From Methyloglobulus sp. (GTDB taxonomy: Bacteria > Pseudomonadota > Gammaproteobacteria > Methylococcales > Methylomonadaceae), in the NCBI GenBank assembly GCA_013140405.1, contig JABFSV010000475.1, positions 1-9,515 on the forward strand: 9,515 bases of DNA. Reading direction: 5' to 3'. Below are positions 6,079 through 9,515 of this stretch, in pieces. How positions within the stretch are numbered: position 1 is the stretch's first letter; each line of letters opens with the position of its first letter. The position numbers were made by a program, and so were the translations under genes. The notes under the pieces are model-generated. The model was given only the letters and a program-made list of their open reading frames with translations. It had not been told where the DNA came from and ran no database searches.

Positions 6079-6104
6079 AACAAGCCGCAAGGTTGCGGCT
6101 TGTT
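6079..6104. terminator. Strong 12 bp hairpin between the diiron gene and ccmC
   Basis: AACAAGCCGCAA-GG-TTGCGGCTTGTT is a perfect 12 bp inverted repeat starting 10 nt after the diiron gene stop. Read on the minus strand, the stem runs into six T residues, a textbook intrinsic terminator. On the plus strand the tail is only TTGTTAACC, so termination would be partial. It could block antisense transcription from ccmC, attenuate plus-strand readthrough, or set the diiron gene's 3' end. No clear separate promoter for ccmC is visible in 6105-6145. Confidence 0.6.
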
Positions 6105-6145
6105 AACCAACTGATTTTGAATTACCGTCCTTGAGTTAACACCTT

Positions 6146-6913
6146 ATGTTTTTAGTGCCAGATTTGGTCGTGCGGTTTTTTCATCGCATGGCTTCTCCTC
6201 CACATTTTTACGCGTTTTCTGAGCGTTTAATGCCGTGGCTAGTCGTCATATTTATGTTACTAGCGGTAACCGGACTTTACGGCGGCTTATATCTTGCGCC
6301 GCCGGATTACCAACAAGGCGATAGCTACCGGATTATCTATATCCATGTACCCAGTGCCTGGATGTCCTTATTTATCTATGTGGTGATGGCGATTGCCGGT
6401 GCAATTGGGTTGATTTGGCGAATTAAGCTGGCTGAAATTGTCATGATTAGCAGTGCGTCTGTTGGTGCCAGTTTTACCTTTATTGCGCTGGTGACTGGTT
6501 CTTTATGGGGTAAACCCATGTGGGGTACCTGGTGGGTCTGGGATGCACGATTGACCTCGGAATTGATCCTACTGTTTTTGTACCTGGGCATAATTGGCTT
6601 GTATGGTGCAATTGATGACAAGCGTACAGCATCCAAGGCCGTCGCTATCCTGGCTTTAGTAGGCGTGGTTAATATCCCTATCATCCATTATTCGGTTGAG
6701 TGGTGGAACACCCTGCATCAAGGGCCGACCGTGGCTAAAATGGACAAGCCGTCGATACATGTCAGTATGCTCACGCCATTGTTACTTATGGCCTTGGCGT
6801 TCAAAGTTTACTATGCGATTGCCTTGATACTGCAAGCGCGTGTTGAGCTATTGCAACGGGAACGTAATTCCCAGTGGGTTAAAACGAAGGCAGTTGAGGA
6901 AGGTGGCCTATGA
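6146..6913 (+). CDS. ccmC: Haem delivery protein CcmC
   Basis: CcmC is an inner-membrane haem handling protein that presents haem to CcmE through its periplasmic WWD domain. The 255 residues include about six membrane helices. The tryptophan-rich motif WGTWWVWDARLTSEL is at 126-140. The two external histidines expected to ligate haem are H67 (YIHVPSAW) and H191 (WWNTLHQG); their spacing of 124 equals that of H60 and H184 in the E. coli protein. The start at 6146 gives a slightly longer N-terminus (MFLVPDLVV) than is usual before the conserved RFFHRMASPPHFY, and the ribosome binding site is weak. GTG codons at 6155 and 6170 are alternative starts. The 3' end overlaps ccmD (ATGA, 6910-6913). 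Confidence 0.95.
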   Translation: MFLVPDLVVRFFHRMASPPHFYAFSERLMPWLVVIFMLLAVTGLYGGLYLAPPDYQQGDSYRIIYIHVPSAWMSLFIYVVMAIAGAIGLIWRIKLAEIVMISSASVGASFTFIALVTGSLWGKPMWGTWWVWDARLTSELILLFLYLGIIGLYGAIDDKRTASKAVAILALVGVVNIPIIHYSVEWWNTLHQGPTVAKMDKPSIHVSMLTPLLLMALAFKVYYAIALILQARVELLQRERNSQWVKTKAVEEGGL

Positions 6914-7074
6914 GTCTGCAAGAATTCCTGGCGATGGGTGGATACGCTTTTTACGTGTGGACATCCTATGGTATCTGCCTAGTCGTGCTGCTTGCCAATG
7001 TGGTTATACCCATCATCCAACGTAAAAATTTTTTAAGACAACAAGGGCTAAAGCAAAAACGGCAAGACTTATGA
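6910..7074 (+). CDS. ccmD: Small haem exporter protein CcmD
   Basis: A 54-residue protein beginning MSLQEFLAMGGYAFYVWTSY, followed by one membrane helix (about residues 19-36) and a basic tail (RKNFLRQQGLKQKRQ). FxxMGGYAxYVWxxY is the CcmD signature. CcmD joins CcmABC and is needed for release of holo-CcmE. It is easily missed because of its size, but both junctions are ATGA overlaps, with ccmC upstream and ccmE downstream, exactly where ccmD belongs. The Shine-Dalgarno sequence GAGGAAGG lies inside the end of ccmC. Confidence 0.94.
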   Translation: MSLQEFLAMGGYAFYVWTSYGICLVVLLANVVIPIIQRKNFLRQQGLKQKRQDL

Positions 7075-7520
7075 AACCTGCAAGAAAACAGCGATTGATC
7101 CTTATCGGACTGATGGTGCTGGGCGCAAGTTTAGCGACTGCATTTGCACTCAAATCATTCAACGATAATCTGATGTATTTTTTTCCTCCCACCGACGTGG
7201 TGGAAGGCAAAGCGCCCAAAGATGCCTTGTTCCGCTTGGGTGGTATGGTCATCAAAGGCTCAGTAGAAAGGCCGGATAAGGGCATGATGGTACGTTTTAA
7301 GCTGACCGATTTCAATAAAGAAGTGACCGTTGAATACACGGGCATCCTGCCGGACTTGTTCAGGGAAGGGCAGGGCATCGTCGCACACGGTCGGTTAAAC
7401 GCACAAGGCGTTTTTATTGCCGAAGAAGTGCTGGCAAAGCATGATGAGAACTATATGCCGCCGGAAATTAAGGCAACTTTGAAGAATCCGGCAAACCCTC
7501 CAGCAGGGCAAGCCCAATGA
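7071..7520 (+). CDS. ccmE: Periplasmic haem chaperone CcmE
   Basis: CcmE carries haem covalently from CcmC to CcmF. The 149 residues comprise a short basic cytoplasmic end, one signal-anchor helix (about 9-27), then a periplasmic OB-fold beta barrel (about 45-122). The haem-attachment site is LAKHDENYMPPE: H124 is the covalent haem ligand and Y128 the axial ligand by homology with the E. coli protein (H130/Y134). The His form, HxxxY, marks the classical type rather than the CxxxY archaeal/deltaproteobacterial variant. The tail after 133 is flexible and Pro/Ala/Lys-rich. It starts in an ATGA overlap with ccmD and ends in one with ccmF. Confidence 0.96.
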   Translation: MKPARKQRLILIGLMVLGASLATAFALKSFNDNLMYFFPPTDVVEGKAPKDALFRLGGMVIKGSVERPDKGMMVRFKLTDFNKEVTVEYTGILPDLFREGQGIVAHGRLNAQGVFIAEEVLAKHDENYMPPEIKATLKNPANPPAGQAQ

Positions 7521-9466
7521 TTCCTGAGCTTGGGCATTTTGCCCTGATTCTTGCCTTGTGCATGGCTGTGATTCTGGCCATCGTACCCATTGTGGGAGCA
7601 ACACGATCTGTATCCGGCTGGATTGCGGTAGCTAGACCTACGGCTTTTGCCCAATTGTTATTTGTGGCGATAGCTTACGGTTGTTTGACTTACAGTTTTT
7701 TGACGCACGATTTCTCAGTGAAGTATGCGGCGATGAATTCAAATACCGCCTTGCCAGTTTTGTATTTGGTTTCAGGCGTTTGGGGCGCACATGAAGGCTC
7801 GTTACTGCTCTGGGCGTTAGTGCTATGCTGTTGGACGGCTTTGGTGGCAAGATTCAGCCGTGCCATTCCAGATGCAACGGTTGCAAGGGTCTTGGGCGTA
7901 ATGGGCATGATTTCCATCGGTTTTCTACTGTTCCTGTTATTGACTTCAAATCCGTTTGAACGACTGTTCCCAGCTCCCATTGAAGGGCGCGACTTAAATC
8001 CCTTATTGCAAGATGTCGGACTTGCGATACATCCACCCATGCTGTACATGGGCTACGTCGGTTTTTCCGTGGCGTTTGCTTTTGCGATTGCCGCGTTGAT
8101 GCAAGGTCGGCTTGATGCAGCTTGGGCGCGTTGGTCTAGGCCGTGGACGACGATTGCCTGGACGTTTCTAACGCTGGGTATCGCATTAGGCAGTTGGTGG
8201 GCTTATTACGAACTGGGCTGGGGCGGCTGGTGGTTTTGGGATCCGGTCGAAAATGCCTCGTTCATGCCTTGGTTGGTTGGTACGGCGTTGATCCATTCCT
8301 TGGCGGCGACTGAAAAACGGGGCGTATTTAAAACCTGGACAGTTTTGCTGGCGATTTTTGCGTTTTCATTAAGCCTACTGGGAACGTTCCTGGTACGTTC
8401 CGGCGTGTTGACATCCGTTCATGCCTTCGCCAGCGATCCGGCTAGAGGATTGTTTATCCTGATTTTTTTGGCGATTGTTATTGGTGGTTCCTTGTTGCTA
8501 TATGCAGTACGTGCCCCCGCAGTGAAATCAAGCGCGACTTTTGAGCCAGTTTCCAGGGAGTCGGTGATTCTCATCAATAATGTGTTACTGGTAGTGACTG
8601 CCGCCAGCATTTTGCTGGGTACGCTGTATCCGTTGGTTATTGATGCTTTAGGTTTGGGCAAGATTTCAGTAGGCCCACCGTATTTTAATGCCGTTTTCAT
8701 CCCATTAATGGCACCTTTGGCGATTGCCGTGGGCTGTGGAATGTTATTACGTTGGAAACGGGATAGCCTGAGTGACCTTACTTCCAGAGTGCGTTGGTTA
8801 ATCTTAAGTTGTCTGGTAGGCGGAATGGCATTGCCTTTGCTCATGCCGTTTTATTCTTGGGCTGCGGCATTGGGATTGACGTTGGCTTTATGGACGGTGG
8901 CAATGACAGTGCTTTCTTTCATTGATCGACTGGGTGATAAAGGTTTGTCATGGGAGCGTCTGGCAAAAATACCCGCAGGATTTTATGGCATGACCATTGC
9001 CCATCTTGGGATTGCTATATTTGTAGTAGGTATTACGCTGACTTCCGTTTATAGCGTCGAGAAAGATAGTCGTATGACCCCTGGCGAAATACTTGAACTT
9101 TCCGGTTATCAATTCAAATTCCAAGGCATCAAACAAGCCCAAGGCCCTAATTACATTGCCCAACAAGGTTTGATAACCGTAAGCCATGAAGGTAAGGCAG
9201 ATGTCACGCTTGAACCACAAAAACGAGTTTACCAAGTACAAAAAATGCCCATGACCGAAGCTGCAATTGATGCAGGTCTATTCAGGGATCTTTTTGTTGC
9301 CATCGGCGAACCGCTAGGTGATGAAGGTGCATGGAGTCTCAGGATTTATTACAAAGCCTTTATCCGCTGGATATGGTTGGGGGCGGTGTTCATGGCGGTA
9401 GGTGGATTGTGTGCCACTTGCGACAAGCGTTATCGGATAAGCAAAACGGTCAAGCAGTACGACTAA
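7517..9466 (+). CDS. ccmF: Cytochrome c haem lyase subunit CcmF
   Basis: CcmF, with CcmH/CcmI, takes haem from holo-CcmE, reduces it with a bound haem b and ligates it to the CxxCH site of apocytochromes. At 649 residues it has the usual full length, with about 15 membrane helices. The WWD domain GWGGWWFWDPVENASFMPW is at 234-252. Conserved histidines H172 (AIHPPMLYMGY), H260 (ALIHS), H302 (SVHAFASDP) and H496 (MTIAHLG) correspond to H173, H261, H303 and H491 of the E. coli protein. HEGS (92-95) is also typical. The C-terminal periplasmic domain lies before the last helix (about 613-631). After that helix comes an unusual CATC (632-635) just before the basic DKRYR end. It starts in an ATGA overlap with ccmE. 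Confidence 0.96.
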   Translation: MIPELGHFALILALCMAVILAIVPIVGATRSVSGWIAVARPTAFAQLLFVAIAYGCLTYSFLTHDFSVKYAAMNSNTALPVLYLVSGVWGAHEGSLLLWALVLCCWTALVARFSRAIPDATVARVLGVMGMISIGFLLFLLLTSNPFERLFPAPIEGRDLNPLLQDVGLAIHPPMLYMGYVGFSVAFAFAIAALMQGRLDAAWARWSRPWTTIAWTFLTLGIALGSWWAYYELGWGGWWFWDPVENASFMPWLVGTALIHSLAATEKRGVFKTWTVLLAIFAFSLSLLGTFLVRSGVLTSVHAFASDPARGLFILIFLAIVIGGSLLLYAVRAPAVKSSATFEPVSRESVILINNVLLVVTAASILLGTLYPLVIDALGLGKISVGPPYFNAVFIPLMAPLAIAVGCGMLLRWKRDSLSDLTSRVRWLILSCLVGGMALPLLMPFYSWAAALGLTLALWTVAMTVLSFIDRLGDKGLSWERLAKIPAGFYGMTIAHLGIAIFVVGITLTSVYSVEKDSRMTPGEILELSGYQFKFQGIKQAQGPNYIAQQGLITVSHEGKADVTLEPQKRVYQVQKMPMTEAAIDAGLFRDLFVAIGEPLGDEGAWSLRIYYKAFIRWIWLGAVFMAVGGLCATCDKRYRISKTVKQYD

Positions 9467-9502
9467 ACTTTTTGGGTGTTGTAGCCTCAAATGTACGCGC
9501 TT

Positions 9503-9507
9503 GGAGG
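9503..9507 (+). promoter_or_regulatory. Shine-Dalgarno sequence for a gene starting at or beyond the window end
   Basis: GGAGG is followed by AATTAAAC and then the window ends, so a start codon at about 9514-9518 is expected. By usual ccm order this would be ccmG (the thioredoxin-like reductase), but no coding sequence is visible to test that. An ATG at 9491 is open to the end but has no ribosome binding site. Confidence 0.5.
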
Positions 9508-9515
9508 AATTAAAC

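Noticed and set aside
7013..7378. 121-codon minus-strand frame across ccmD/ccmE
   Set aside because: Opposite two genes fixed by motif and ATGA junctions; no ribosome binding site or recognisable domain.
8419..8844. 141-codon minus-strand frame within ccmF
   Set aside because: Lies wholly opposite well-conserved ccmF sequence; basic, low-complexity translation typical of antisense shadows.

Overview
The window appears to be chromosomal DNA from a gammaproteobacterium. The RlmB and cytochrome c maturation (Ccm, System I) proteins are of gammaproteobacterial type, and moderate GC with A+T-rich intergenic DNA would suit a type I methanotroph or a relative. The phylum-level call rests on recognisable protein motifs; the methanotroph suggestion is only a guess.

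Left third (1-3075): A+T-rich, accessory-looking DNA. Positions 111-234 hold a MITE-like element with about 25 bp imperfect terminal inverted repeats, an 8 bp flanking direct repeat and an internal hairpin. Next, on the minus strand, is a probable two-gene unit: an unrecognised lipoprotein (1097-1861) followed by a Tat-signal-bearing CHAP-type peptidoglycan hydrolase (262-1011). A perfect 18 bp palindrome lies just upstream of the lipoprotein. After a gene-poor stretch of about 0.5 kb comes an unrecognised small secreted protein on the plus strand (2426-2890).

Right two thirds (3076-9515): a tightly packed plus-strand block made of rlmB (23S rRNA Gm2251 methyltransferase), ccmA, ccmB, a diiron ferritin-like protein gene, ccmC, ccmD, ccmE and ccmF. 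A Shine-Dalgarno sequence at the very end announces another gene, probably ccmG by usual operon order. CcmAB is the ATPase/permease pair that drives release of holo-CcmE from CcmCD. CcmC loads haem onto CcmE through its WWD domain, CcmE carries the haem on a conserved histidine, and CcmF (with CcmH, outside the window) attaches it to apocytochrome c. ccmD, absent from long-ORF lists, is present at 6910-7074. Junctions are translationally coupled (TGATG or ATGA overlaps) except around the inserted diiron gene.

The most notable point is that diiron gene (5175-6068), which splits ccmB from ccmC. It carries two E...(D/E)ExxH half-motifs like the AurF/CmlI N-oxygenase group but lacks the extra histidine expected from AurF. 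It is followed by a 12 bp perfect hairpin. Its position suggests, without proving, a link to haem or c-type cytochrome biogenesis.
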